This document shows positions 42,435 to 51,373 of a stretch of DNA of 64,000 nucleotides, piece after piece (position 1 is the stretch's first letter; every line of letters starts with the position of its first letter). A program made the position numbers and the translations under genes. The notes under the pieces are model-generated. The model was not told the origin of the DNA. It ran no database searches and saw only the letters and a program-made list of their open reading frames with translations. The stretch comes from Marinobacter changyiensis (GTDB lineage Bacteria > Pseudomonadota > Gammaproteobacteria > Pseudomonadales > Oleiphilaceae): the NCBI RefSeq assembly GCF_009193265.1, contig NZ_VZZZ01000004.1, positions 248,001 to 312,000 of the forward strand, written 5' to 3'.

Positions 42435-44005
42435 AGGTCACCCCATCCCAGAGAAGATTTACCAACAGCCAGCGCGCGCGTTTGAGTTTCATCATCAATG
42501 ATCGTGCCGTGGTTCTTACCAACGAGGCTCATAGTACTCACCGCTGTTCCAACACCGTTTGCGCTCTCGTCGCTCACAAAAGTGTCATTCGGGTTGGGGC
42601 CAGATGCATCTCTGATCACCCATGGAATTTCGATTGTTTCACCGAACAACTCAACTGTTCTGTATCCGGATCGTATGGAGTCGTAGGTAAACAGTTGGCC
42701 ATAGAGATAATTCGATGCCCAGGTTAAATCCACGCCATTCATGTCTGGTGGAACCTGGTTCCCAGTTGCTTCTGCTGCATCAATAACCTGATTTCCGTCG
42801 CCATCGGCATCAGCACCAATGGTCACCAGCTTTGTTTCGCCAAGTTCTAAGTATTTATTCGCAACTTCCCATGTATTAGTCTGCAGATCGCACATGTCTG
42901 CGAAAAGAGTATTCCCGAATGCGATCGCGGAGTAGTCGGCAATTACTGTACCTAAGTGGGGGCTTCCATGAGTAAGAAGACTATTGACCTTGATCGGGTG
43001 CCGAATGGGCTGCCCATCCATGGTGCCTACCTGGGCCAAATACTCGTCCAAGTTAAGCATGTGGGAAACCAGCCGCCCATCCAATCCACCCATTGAGTGG
43101 CCTATGGCATGTATTTCTGCTGTACCCGTATTTGTAGCGTCTTGAGCAATCTGAGCAAGGAAGTTGGTCGCATGGTCAGCAACTGCCACCAATGTACCTG
43201 GTGAACAGGTCCTCGATCCCGTCAGAATAGAATGACCAACGACCTTGGAATATAGCCCAAGCTCAGCCTCGAGTTTTTCCCTGTATCCGGAATTCTCCAA
43301 GGCCGTCGGCACGCCAAAAAGCCCAGTAAGGAAATACACTGGTTCTGTCGCCTCGAATTTGATGCCAACCCAATCGATTGAGGTTGCCCAGACTCTACAA
43401 CCTACTGCACCTGACGAAAGAACAGTATTTTTGTTCTTCACATCAATCGCAACCTGTACGGTGTTAGTGGCAGTGCCACCAGGCGCTGATGGGAAGTTCA
43501 CCTTTTCTATGGGAACCTCGAACTCCGCATTGAACTTCCAGATTGAATTGTTGCCAGCCAGCTCCCCGATTAACTCACCGTTGAAGTACACCTCATTGAC
43601 CTCCGGGTGAAGGGTATCTGGGATATCGTCTCCATCACAGTCGCCAACCGGTGTGGTGTAAGCATCAACATCGTACGCTGGGATATATATTTTAGCTGTG
43701 TCAGACAAACTGCCGACCGAAACAGCTTGAGCTACATCACTAACATAACGATTGTTTTGAATTGATAAATTAACTTGGTACTGGCGGGAATCGAAGAACA
43801 TGTAGTTGTCCAGAATACCTGCTTGTCGATCGCTGACATTGAATTCCCCGCCAGGGATTGCGATAGCATCGAAACTGATAGGTGAGGCTCCGTAATGGGA
43901 GGGGTACTCAGCTCCTGCCAAGAGTTGCTGGGACCCAAGCCCCATGATTAGTGTCGTCGCCAGCATGCCTAGCCGCATGCACTGCAGTGAAATAGTTCGT
44001 TCCAT
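42431..44005 (-). CDS. Secreted triacylglycerol-lipase-like alpha/beta hydrolase
   Basis: A 524-residue exported hydrolase. A signal peptide ends about residue 32 (LLAGA). An N-terminal beta-rich region contains a Ca-type loop DCDGDDIPD at 122-130. The hydrolase domain starts about 220 (EPVYFLTGLFGVP) and has the nucleophile Ser304 in GHSMGG. The likely catalytic His is His499 in GKNHG and an acid lies in the NDTFVSDESA segment (Asp474 or Asp479). A second Ca-like loop, DADGDGNQVIDAAE, is at 399-412. The overall pattern is that of secreted bacterial lipases. It is the first gene of a two-gene operon inside the island. Confidence 0.82.
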   Translation of the reverse strand: MERTISLQCMRLGMLATTLIMGLGSQQLLAGAEYPSHYGASPISFDAIAIPGGEFNVSDRQAGILDNYMFFDSRQYQVNLSIQNNRYVSDVAQAVSVGSLSDTAKIYIPAYDVDAYTTPVGDCDGDDIPDTLHPEVNEVYFNGELIGELAGNNSIWKFNAEFEVPIEKVNFPSAPGGTATNTVQVAIDVKNKNTVLSSGAVGCRVWATSIDWVGIKFEATEPVYFLTGLFGVPTALENSGYREKLEAELGLYSKVVGHSILTGSRTCSPGTLVAVADHATNFLAQIAQDATNTGTAEIHAIGHSMGGLDGRLVSHMLNLDEYLAQVGTMDGQPIRHPIKVNSLLTHGSPHLGTVIADYSAIAFGNTLFADMCDLQTNTWEVANKYLELGETKLVTIGADADGDGNQVIDAAEATGNQVPPDMNGVDLTWASNYLYGQLFTYDSIRSGYRTVELFGETIEIPWVIRDASGPNPNDTFVSDESANGVGTAVSTMSLVGKNHGTIIDDETQTRALAVGKSSLGWGDL

Positions 44006-44516
44006 GTAAGATATCCTTTTCTCATTTCATGACAGTTAAATTTGTTCTTAACTAGACTTGGAGTACTGAGTGCGTGTCCTTCGGACACTCATTGATTGAG
44101 GATTGAGGATGTCAATGGAAGCCAGTCCGGGCTATGGAAGTGAGGAGCTAGAGGGGGTGCACATCCATTTGAGCGCGGAAAGCTCCATTTGCCTGGAAGT
44201 TTAGACCCGCGCCCGCGCATGACTGTTAAAAACTGTCAAATCCAGTTGTTCTACTTCGCAAAAATCGAGAAAGCTTTCTGTGTCCAGCGAATAAAAAAAT
44301 ATTGGTGGCATTCCTTTGCGGACGTGTAGTGGTTCAATGATTCTGGACACCAACGTAGGCGGTAATTCGACGACAAGGAATGTCCGTGCCAGCTAATTGT
44401 AATGCCGGGGACGAGTGGTCCTGTGCGCTCTATCGTCGAGTTGTTGCTAGCCCGGTCCTATTCAGACGCCTCGAAAAGGACCCGTCTATCATTACACGAC
44501 GTATCGCACGTGAGCT
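44006..44516. other. Lipase upstream region / amidase 3' region, no clear gene
   Basis: A GTGTCC-TTC-GGACAC hairpin occurs at about 44072-44086. A 50-codon frame starting at about 44380 has no recognisable product and overlaps the amidase end. I see no insertion-sequence ends that I can name. Confidence 0.5.
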
Positions 44517-46031
44517 TTACCCAACGGCGACTTGGTAAGCATGAGCGACCTTAAGCACCGTCGACTCGTCCCAGCGTCTGCCAACAAGCTGCATTCCTAC
44601 CGGTAATCCTTCCGAAAACCCGACAGGAAGACTCATTGCCGGATGCCCACTGACGTCAAATGGTGCAGTGTTATGCAGATTACTAAGCGCTCCAGCGAGT
44701 GTGCTGTTGAGGTTTTTATCCGTCGGTCTGCAGATGGCTTTCATGGCGGTCGTTGGCATAACCAACAGGTCATATTCCTTCAGGGCGTCATCGTAATTGC
44801 GTGCCAGGCGTCGGCCGATATTTTGCGCCTTACCGTAGTAGTGCCGATTGTAATGTTCAGACATATAGTGACCTGCCAGAACCGTCATCTTCACTGTGTC
44901 ACTAAAATCATGGCCGCGAGCGCGACGAGCCCGCCCATAGAAATCCATGAGCTGTGTGCTGTAATGCCCGCGCCAGTTCGTGCCGTAGCCATCGCCCCTG
45001 ACCATCAGCTCGGTGGCACCCTCAAACGCTATCGCACTCCACAGCGCGAGCCCGTCGCTGTGCATGGGCACCGACACTTCCGAAACACGAGCCCCCACTT
45101 TTTCCAGCACGCTGACAGCTTCTCGAACCGCAGCATCTACATCTGTCTCGCTGACACCGCTAATACCAAACCCTTCTCGCAAGATACCAATGCGCATGCC
45201 AGAAAGATCTTCACTCAGCGATTCTGTGTACTTCGCAGTGCGCACGTCGTACTGTCGCGGATCCAGGCCATCCGGGCCAGCAAGCACCTCCAGCATCCGG
45301 GCGCAATCTTCCGCGGTACGCGCCATTGGGCCGATATGATCAAGCGTGATCTCAATGGGGAAAATGCCCGTGTAGGGGACAAGGCCATGAGTGCCTTTGA
45401 TTCCGTAGCAGCCGCTCCATGAGGCGGGCAGTCGAATGGAACCGCCCTGGTCTCCACCCAGTGCCATATCGACTTCACTGTTGGTCACCACCACCGCACT
45501 GCCGTTGGAGGATGCCCCGGCCAGGCGGTCAGGATCATGGGGATTAACCGGTTGGGGTTCGGGATAGCCTGTACAGCCGCCACCGTCAAAACAAAACGCA
45601 GGCACTGCTGTCTTGCCGATGATGTGCGCGCCCGCGTCTAGAAGCCGGGTGACTACCGTTGCATCCTCGCGGGGTACAAAACCCTCCATGATCGGGGAAC
45701 CATTCATCATGGGGATGCCCGCAAGGGAAATATTGTCTTTCAGGGCCACCGTACGGCCCGCTAACGGCCCTTCCTTGGCTCCAGGTACGGAGCACTTCCA
45801 TGCCCAGCCGTTGAGTGGATTGTCATCTCCTACGGGGCGATAGCCCATATCAGCCCGCGGGTATTTAACCGGCAGCGATTCATCTGCAAGTTCATCCAGG
45901 CGGTCATAAATCGCCATCGAACCAGCAACGGCGGACTGAAATTCGCGCAGTTCATCAGGGGACAGGTCGAAGCCGTAGTAGTCAGAGATAATTTCCAATG
46001 TATCAATGTTGGGTCTTTTTACACTCATCAT
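44517..46031 (-). CDS. Amidase, amidase-signature family
   Basis: A 504-residue hydrolase of the amidase-signature family that cleaves C-N amide bonds. The Ser-cisSer-Lys triad is visible as Lys98 (VALKDNI), Ser174 (GASSNGSA) and Ser198 (GGDQGGSIRLPAS). The 24-residue spacing of the two serines is the same as in GatA. No gatB or gatC is adjacent and the protein lacks a signal peptide, so it is a stand-alone cytoplasmic amidase and not a tRNA amidotransferase subunit. Natural substrate unknown. Two adjacent ATGs (46031, 46028) are equally possible. It lies in the island between the lipase operon and the toxin-antitoxin genes. Confidence 0.9.
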   Translation of the reverse strand: MMSVKRPNIDTLEIISDYYGFDLSPDELREFQSAVAGSMAIYDRLDELADESLPVKYPRADMGYRPVGDDNPLNGWAWKCSVPGAKEGPLAGRTVALKDNISLAGIPMMNGSPIMEGFVPREDATVVTRLLDAGAHIIGKTAVPAFCFDGGGCTGYPEPQPVNPHDPDRLAGASSNGSAVVVTNSEVDMALGGDQGGSIRLPASWSGCYGIKGTHGLVPYTGIFPIEITLDHIGPMARTAEDCARMLEVLAGPDGLDPRQYDVRTAKYTESLSEDLSGMRIGILREGFGISGVSETDVDAAVREAVSVLEKVGARVSEVSVPMHSDGLALWSAIAFEGATELMVRGDGYGTNWRGHYSTQLMDFYGRARRARGHDFSDTVKMTVLAGHYMSEHYNRHYYGKAQNIGRRLARNYDDALKEYDLLVMPTTAMKAICRPTDKNLNSTLAGALSNLHNTAPFDVSGHPAMSLPVGFSEGLPVGMQLVGRRWDESTVLKVAHAYQVAVG

Positions 46032-46152
46032 GAAATTCCTGGAGAGAAGAACCCCGATTCATTACGGGGGCCAACAAGCGGACCTAAAGCGACCTGGCCG
46101 ATTTCTTCCGAGAGGCAATCCCACCGTGTCCCATGATCGGTCGTTAATTAAC

Positions 46153-46467
46153 TTAGTACCCAAGACAGTGATGGGCAAACTCAGTACCCAATTCGTGTTC
46201 ATGAGTCAAGCCGCGCACAAACTCCAACACATGGGCATTTAACACAAAATTCTCGGAGCGACTCTGAACCTCCAGTACACCGCTGGCAAGAAGCTTGCGC
46301 AGGGTATCACTCACTTGAATGTCATCCAGAGCTGGCTGACTCTGGCGAATCGCAGCGAGGACTTGCTCCTCGGAGAACGCCGGCATTTCCCGAGTAGCCC
46401 TGACCCATGCTTCGACTGTTTCCCAGTGTTCGAAAAGTGTACGAGTGAGATGCTTGGGACTAGCCAT
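46153..46467 (-). CDS. Small protein of unknown function, third gene of the TA operon
   Basis: A 104-residue, helix-rich protein that begins 5 nt after the toxin stop codon, so it is likely co-transcribed. I do not recognise the family. Residues 30-80 look like a small winged-helix fold (EEQVLAAIRQ, VSDTLRKLLASGVLEV). The end, after EFVRGLTHEHELG, is abrupt, so it may be the surviving N-terminal part of a longer protein. No signal peptide or membrane segment. Confidence 0.6.
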   Translation of the reverse strand: MASPKHLTRTLFEHWETVEAWVRATREMPAFSEEQVLAAIRQSQPALDDIQVSDTLRKLLASGVLEVQSRSENFVLNAHVLEFVRGLTHEHELGTEFAHHCLGY

Positions 46468-46472
46468 GGTAA

Positions 46473-46907
46473 CTAGGCGCCCTTTGAGGCATGGCTGGCG
46501 TCGATGCCAAAGAAAATGGCGGCATTCACAAGCGCCTGGTCTTCACTGATCAAACGAGCCTGATGATATTCTGCGCAGGCCAGGTGAAGTGCATCCAATG
46601 TCCTCAGACTTGTCTTCCGTGTTCCAATCCAGTGGCTGGCTCGCTGGTAATGGGCCGTTTCAATGGGGCAGGGGGTAAAACGTCCATGGCTGACATCATC
46701 ATGGAACGCACTTTCGATACGATTTGCCTGGGGTTCGCTGAGCTCTCCCATACGAACCCAGCGCGCCAAGGCGCTTGCAACCTCAACCTCTGTCAAATGG
46801 CTTATAAGGACCGGGCTAGTCTGTGATTCAAGCATGGCTTGAACCCGATCGCTAGCATGCTCCTGGCGGTAAAAGGGCAGAACGGCGCTGGTGTCGAAGT
46901 AGACCAT
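46473..46907 (-). CDS. PIN-domain ribonuclease toxin (VapC-like)
   Basis: A 144-residue PIN-domain protein, probably an RNase toxin held in check by the upstream antitoxin. The acidic metal-binding residues are in place: Asp5 in VYFDTSAVL, Glu40 or Glu42 in LTEVEVASAL, and Asp105 in TLDALHLA. ATG 46907 overlaps the antitoxin stop (TGATG); a TTG lies one codon earlier. VapC toxins usually cleave tRNA or rRNA; the target here is unknown. Confidence 0.88.
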   Translation of the reverse strand: MVYFDTSAVLPFYRQEHASDRVQAMLESQTSPVLISHLTEVEVASALARWVRMGELSEPQANRIESAFHDDVSHGRFTPCPIETAHYQRASHWIGTRKTSLRTLDALHLACAEYHQARLISEDQALVNAAIFFGIDASHASKGA

Positions 46908-47143
46908 CAATAGCGCTCATCGTCCCTGAGCTCTCGCACCACTTGCGCGGAGCTTTCCCGGGAGGGAGGCAAAGAGTCTCTGAGTTCAGACCGGTTCGGA
47001 AACTGGATTTTTTCTGGCCGGGCTGAGGTCAGACGTGCGGCAGGTTTACCGTGACGAAGGATAACAATCTCCTCTCCCGCGGCCACAGCGTCCAACAGAT
47101 AGGAAAGCTTTTCCCGAGTTTCCCGAACATTGATTGTTTGCAT
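46907..47143 (-). CDS. Phd/YefM-family antitoxin (VapB-like role)
   Basis: A 78-residue antitoxin. The N-terminal DNA-binding part (MQTINVRETREKLSYLLDAV, then EEIVILRHGKPAARL) is the Phd/YefM signature. The C-terminal half, rich in Arg, Glu and Ser, would bind the toxin. The frame is open to 47170, but ATG 47143 has AGAGGTG 7 nt upstream and gives the family start. Such antitoxins usually repress their own operon. Confidence 0.88.
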   Translation of the reverse strand: MQTINVRETREKLSYLLDAVAAGEEIVILRHGKPAARLTSARPEKIQFPNRSELRDSLPPSRESSAQVVRELRDDERY

Positions 47144-47774
47144 GAGTTTCACCTCTATTTGCGTACACATTAAGTGTACGTCTGATGGGTGCTCGCTCGC
47201 AATCGAAGGTCTTGGCGTATTGACGATTACCAGTACTCAGAGACCGGCAATGCACCGGATCTATAGGCATATCGAGAGTTGTTCAATGGCAAAACCACAA
47301 CGAAAATAAAAACGTAATCTATTGATATTTTTAGTATAGAAAGGTGCGGAATGAGCGTAGAACTGACTTAAATATATATACATGCATATGATATAAAAGG
47401 AATATATTATAAATATGGCAGTATTTTCAGCTCATTGGCACCAGTACGATTCCGACCCACCCCTTCATTATTTCTATATATCAGTATCTGGCGACGCTCA
47501 GTTTTTGGTGAGAAAAAACTGCGAAAACGAGTTCCCGACCCCAGATTCTATAAAGGCAAATCGCACACCAAAAACGAGCGATGCAATTCGGTCTGTTCTG
47601 CACATATTGATGCTTTCGCTGAGAGGTACGAATGGCCTACTGGGTGCCGAGATGGGAGTGCCCAAATTTAACCGAGGCGACGGCAACGAGCCAATCGCTT
47701 GCAGCCAGAGCAACCTCCCGTATCGTTAGTGTTGGCGCGCCAGCTGGTGCACATGGATACCACGATGGTCAAAA

Positions 47775-47834
47775 GGGCCGTCGTCGCTTCGCTCTGACGT
47801 TCCTACGCAGGCTGGGCCTGCTCCGGTCGAACCC
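47775..47834. repeat. 60-bp perfect direct repeat, right copy
   Basis: Identical to 38154-38213. The flanking sequence differs on both sides. It lies 29 bp from the second, outer repeat that covers the tRNA 3' end. Confidence 0.92.
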
Positions 47835-47863
47835 GCGAGGGTTCTTCTACCCAAACTATCTGC

Positions 47864-47918
47864 CAATAAAAAACCCCAGCATTTGCTGGGGTTTTGTATT
47901 GGCGGAGAGAGAGGGATT
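47864..47918. repeat. tRNA-Ser 3' end and terminator, proximal copy of outer repeat
   Basis: Partner of 38071-38125 (53 of 55 identical). This copy is continuous with the intact tRNA gene. Confidence 0.9.
47868..47896 (-). terminator. Intrinsic terminator of tRNA-Ser
   Basis: On the minus strand AACCCCAGCA-AA-TGCTGGGGTT is followed by TTTT, immediately after the tRNA 3' CCA. Confidence 0.88.
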
Positions 47919-47990
47919 CGAACCCTCGATACGCTATTAACGTATACACACTTTCCAGGCGTGCGCCTTCAGCCACTCGGCCACCTCTCC
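47900..47990 (-). tRNA. tRNA-Ser (anticodon GGA)
   Basis: A 91-nt class II tRNA including the encoded CCA. The acceptor stem GGAGAGG pairs with CTCTCC at the 3' end. The anticodon loop CTGGAAA carries GGA, reading UCC and UCU. A long variable arm (TGTATACGTTAATAGCGTATCGA) and the GGTTCGAATCC T-arm follow. Its 3' end is the attachment point of the island to the left. Confidence 0.95.
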
Positions 47991-48064
47991 AATAAACTGT
48001 TCAGATCAGCGTACTGATTTGAGGGCGCAGACTTTAATGGTTTTGAGGTGTTTTGGCAACTGTC

Positions 48065-48340
48065 TTATTGAATACGGAAGTCGTTGAATTGCGGGTTGCC
48101 GGTCATTTTCTCAACATCAATATGCTGTACGCTCGCTTTCGGTGGGCCGTCCCAGCACCAGTCGAGTAGTTGTACGAGGGCTTGCTCATCGCCTTCCGCA
48201 AGAACTTCTACGCGACCATCGGCAAGATTTCTTGCATACCCGGTGACACCAAGCTCCTCAGCCCGTGCCTGGGCAGACGCGCGGTAAAAGACACCCTGAA
48301 CTCGTCCCGCGACGAGTAAACGCCATCGCTGCTGATCCAT
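48065..48340 (-). CDS. Acylphosphatase
   Basis: A 91-residue enzyme that hydrolyses acyl phosphates. The signature VAGRVQGVFYRASAQARAEELGVTG holds the catalytic Arg, and NLADGRVEVLAEG holds the catalytic Asn. The frame is open to 48376, but ATG 48340 has GGAGG six bases upstream and gives the normal length. Confidence 0.93.
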   Translation of the reverse strand: MDQQRWRLLVAGRVQGVFYRASAQARAEELGVTGYARNLADGRVEVLAEGDEQALVQLLDWCWDGPPKASVQHIDVEKMTGNPQFNDFRIQ

Positions 48341-48501
48341 TTTGTTCCTCCACTCATGCTGTTTCGCGTGCCCCATGCCTTTTTACGGTAGTAGATACGG
48401 GTGCCCAGTGACCAGTTACAGTTGTTTATTTGATGTAGATCTATCAACGCTGGCGGGCCTTCAGTTAAGCTTCTCGCCAAGATGTTTTCAAGGATTTGGA
48501 T

Positions 48502-48756
48502 ATGACTGATGATTCCACACGAGTAAGCGAGGCAGACCCACGAGAGACGCCCTTTGCAGTGGATGCTGATTTGTTGAGTCAAGATCAACTCGAGGGGCTG
48601 GTAGATGAATACTGCACTCGCTTTCATGGCTTGAACGAGAACGAATCGCCACTCAGTGAACGCGGCAAGGTATCGGAAGCTGTCAGGCGAGGCGATTTGC
48701 TGGTGTGGTTTGATCCTGTAGAGAATACCGCGGGTCTGGGGCCGAAGGCTGACTGA
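48502..48756 (+). CDS. YheU / UPF0270-like protein
   Basis: An 84-residue protein. The C-terminal two-thirds, LEGLVDEYCTRFHGLNENE and VSEAVRRGDLLVWFDPVENTAGLGPK, resembles the YheU (UPF0270) family, whose function is unknown. ATG 48502 is preceded by AAGGA; a TTG lies two codons upstream. Confidence 0.65.
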   Translation: MTDDSTRVSEADPRETPFAVDADLLSQDQLEGLVDEYCTRFHGLNENESPLSERGKVSEAVRRGDLLVWFDPVENTAGLGPKAD

Positions 48757-48879
48757 TTCCACAGGGCATTTTTGAGTGCCAGTCCTCAGGAAATGCCTTA
48801 ATCAGGTACCGCTTGGTAGCATGACGCGTTACACTTCTTATGTTTTTCGATTGTAAATCAGCCATGCGCGAGGTGCATT

Positions 48880-49536
48880 TTGATCAAGGTACTGGTGGTT
48901 GATGACCATGAACTTGTCCGGTCCGGTATTACCCGGATGTTGTCCGACAACGCAGATATTGAGGTGGTAGGTCAGGCAGCTTCAGGTGAGGAGGCGATCG
49001 ACGCGGTCCGCGAGAAGTCCCCCGATATAGTGTTGATGGATATTCGTATGCCGGGAATCGGTGGACTTGAGGCGACCCGGCGCATTCTTCGCATCGATGA
49101 TGCCATCCGCGTGATCGTGGTAACCGCGTGTGCAGACGACCCATACCCCACTCGTGTGATGCAGGCCGGTGCTTCCGCGTATATCACCAAAGGCGCGGAC
49201 ATCCGCGAGATGTTACGGGCTATCCGCATGGCCCATGCGGGACAGCGATACATCAGCCCCGAAATTGCCCAGAAAATGGCGCTGAAGCAGGTCGGTGACA
49301 ATGGCGACGAGGGCAATGACTCGGTATTCGATCGACTGTCGGAGCGTGAACTCCAGATCGCCCTGATGGTGGTGGGCTGCCAGAAAGTACAGGACATTTC
49401 AGACAAGCTTTGCCTCAGTCCCAAAACCGTCAACAGTTACCGTTACCGGATTTTCGAGAAGCTCGATATTTCCAGCGATGTGGAATTGGCGCTGATGGCC
49501 GTGAGGCTCGGGTTGCTTGATGCCGACAAGGTCTGA
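48880..49536 (+). CDS. gacA: Two-component response regulator GacA/UvrY
   Basis: Response regulator of the Gac/BarA system that typically activates small regulatory RNAs controlling CsrA/RsmA (family knowledge). The receiver domain has VVDDHELVRSG at the N-terminus and phosphoacceptor Asp54 in LMDIRMPGIGG. The LuxR-type helix-turn-helix is at about residues 150-210 (LSERELQIALMV, LSPKTVNSYRYRIFEKL). The start is TTG at 48880 with GAGGTG upstream. It overlaps uvrC, the classic gacA-uvrC pair. Confidence 0.94.
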   Translation: MIKVLVVDDHELVRSGITRMLSDNADIEVVGQAASGEEAIDAVREKSPDIVLMDIRMPGIGGLEATRRILRIDDAIRVIVVTACADDPYPTRVMQAGASAYITKGADIREMLRAIRMAHAGQRYISPEIAQKMALKQVGDNGDEGNDSVFDRLSERELQIALMVVGCQKVQDISDKLCLSPKTVNSYRYRIFEKLDISSDVELALMAVRLGLLDADKV

Positions 49537-51373
49537 TGGTGCAGTCGAGGGGTTCGACACCAAAACCTTCCTGAAACAGCTCACAGAACGTCCCGGGGTC
49601 TATCGAATGTTCGATGCCGCGGGCGAAGTTTTGTATGTAGGCAAGGCCCGCAATCTCAAAAAACGGGTTGCCAGCTACTTCCGCAACTCCGGCCTGGCCC
49701 CGAAGACCGAAGCTCTGGTCGGCAAGATCAATCATATAGAAGTTACTATCACCGGTAGCGAGACGGAAGCGCTGCTACTGGAACAGAACCTGATAAAATC
49801 GCTGCGGCCGCCTTACAACATTTTGCTGCGTGACGATAAATCCTACCCTTATATCTACCTGTCAGCCCACGATAACTACCCATCGCTCACATTCCGCCGT
49901 GGTCGCACACGCAAGGGACAAGGGACCTGGTTCGGGCCCTTTCCAAGCTCTGGCGCCGTCAAGGAAAGTCTTAATATTCTACAAAAAGTATTTCGTATAA
50001 GATCTTGTAACGAAAGTTATTTCAGAAACAGAACGCGTCCTTGTCTGCAGTATCAGATCAATCGATGCACGGCGCCGTGCGTGGGCTACATTTCGCCGGA
50101 AGACTATCAGCTGGATATCCGTCACGCCGCCATGTTTCTTGAAGGCAAGAACCCGGCGATCATCAATGATCTGATGAATGAGATGGAAAAAGCTGCCTCG
50201 GAGCTGGAGTTTGAAAAAGCGGCCCAGTACCGTGACCAGGTGAACCACTTGCGTCATGTCCAGGAACAGCAGTCGATGGAAGGTGAGGGCGGTGATGCGG
50301 ATGTGATCGGTATTGCCCAGGATGCCGGTGTGGTGTGTATCGTCGTCATCATTGTGCGAGGTGGCAGGGTGTTGGGTACCAAGGACTACTTTCCACGGTA
50401 TTCCATTGAACAGACAGAGCCCGAGCTGCTGAGCGCCTTTATGGGTCAATTCTATTTTGGCGGCGATACCCAGCGTGAGATGCCCCGGGAGGTTATAGTT
50501 CCAGGTCCGGTGGATGAGCAGGACCTGATGGCCGCAGCGTTGACGGAGTCTGCGGGACGGGACACGCGGGTTCGCCAGAATGTGCGCGGCGAACGCAGGC
50601 GTTGGCTGGAACTTGCCATGACAAACTCGCGCCAAACCCTGCTTACGCACCTTGCCAGCAAAGAAACGGTATACCGGCGCCTGCTGGCTTTGCGGGACCT
50701 GCTGGAGTTGTCGGAAACCCCCAAGCGGATGGAATGTTTTGACATCAGTCACAGCCACGGGGAGCATACAGTCGCTTCCTGTGTCGTCTTCGACGAGAAT
50801 GGCCCCCTGAAGAGCGACTACCGGCTCTACAACATCGAAGGCGAAACCGCCGGTGACGACTACGGCGCGATGCGACAGGTGCTGACCCGGCGTTACCGCC
50901 GAATGGTCACAGACGACGGCAAGCGACCGGACCTGGTGTTCATAGACGGTGGTAAGGGGCAGTTGAACATTGCCCGTGAAGTCTTTGATAGTCTGGGTAT
51001 TAGTGATATACCACTGATTGGTGTTGCCAAGGGAGTAACCCGGCGGGCCGGTATGGAACAATTGATCGATGCGCTGACTGACCGGGTCTTCCGGGTGCCG
51101 GCTGACTCGCCCGGCCTGCATCTTATTCAACATATCCGGGACGAATCTCACCGTTTCGCCATTACCGGCCATCGCAAGGGTCGGGACAAAAAACGTCGCC
51201 AGTCGACCCTCGAAGGAATCGAAGGCGTGGGCGCAAAGCGCCGTCGGGAACTGATTCGTTATTTTGGCGGTTTACAGGAAATCAAAAAAGCCGGGGTAGA
51301 TGAGATGACCAAAGTTAAAGGCATCAGCAAGTCCCTGGCAGAATCCATCTATGCGGCGCTGCACAATGAGTAA
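49520..51373 (+). CDS. uvrC: Excinuclease ABC subunit C
   Basis: Makes both incisions in nucleotide excision repair. The 617-residue protein has the GIY-YIG domain at about residues 15-95 ([25 protein letters not shown]), a Cys-containing region ([15 protein letters not shown]), and a UVR motif about 205-240. The RNase H-like endonuclease domain follows ([16 protein letters not shown]), and a C-terminal helix-hairpin-helix pair. ATG 49520 overlaps the gacA 3' end by 17 nt; a TTG lies one codon upstream. Confidence 0.96.
   Translation: MPTRSDGAVEGFDTKTFLKQLTERPGVYRMFDAAGEVLYVGKARNLKKRVASYFRNSGLAPKTEALVGKINHIEVTITGSETEALLLEQNLIKSLRPPYNILLRDDKSYPYIYLSAHDNYPSLTFRRGRTRKGQGTWFGPFPSSGAVKESLNILQKVFRIRSCNESYFRNRTRPCLQYQINRCTAPCVGYISPEDYQLDIRHAAMFLEGKNPAIINDLMNEMEKAASELEFEKAAQYRDQVNHLRHVQEQQSMEGEGGDADVIGIAQDAGVVCIVVIIVRGGRVLGTKDYFPRYSIEQTEPELLSAFMGQFYFGGDTQREMPREVIVPGPVDEQDLMAAALTESAGRDTRVRQNVRGERRRWLELAMTNSRQTLLTHLASKETVYRRLLALRDLLELSETPKRMECFDISHSHGEHTVASCVVFDENGPLKSDYRLYNIEGETAGDDYGAMRQVLTRRYRRMVTDDGKRPDLVFIDGGKGQLNIAREVFDSLGISDIPLIGVAKGVTRRAGMEQLIDALTDRVFRVPADSPGLHLIQHIRDESHRFAITGHRKGRDKKRRQSTLEGIEGVGAKRRRELIRYFGGLQEIKKAGVDEMTKVKGISKSLAESIYAALHNE

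Larger units (their letters stand above)
47144..47899. other. Right boundary of the island, no clear gene
   Basis: An AT-rich stretch lies at about 47270-47420 upstream of the TA operon. Frames in 47415-47770 have no recognisable product. The right copy of the 60-bp repeat and the tRNA terminator follow. No integrase is seen, although this is where one would be expected next to the tRNA 3' end. Confidence 0.6.

Noticed and set aside
44380..44540. A roughly 50-codon frame (MSVPANCNAGDEW) facing the amidase gene
   Set aside because: It overlaps the amidase 3' end on the other strand and has no family resemblance or supporting context.
44517..46031. GatA, subunit of the tRNA-dependent amidotransferase
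   Set aside because: The triad fits, but gatB and gatC are absent and the gene lies on an island, so a stand-alone amidase is more likely.
47632..47940. A 102-codon frame ending in EREGFEPSIRY
   Set aside because: Its end is the tRNA-Ser gene read in the wrong sense, a common annotation artefact, and the rest runs through the 60-bp repeat and terminator.
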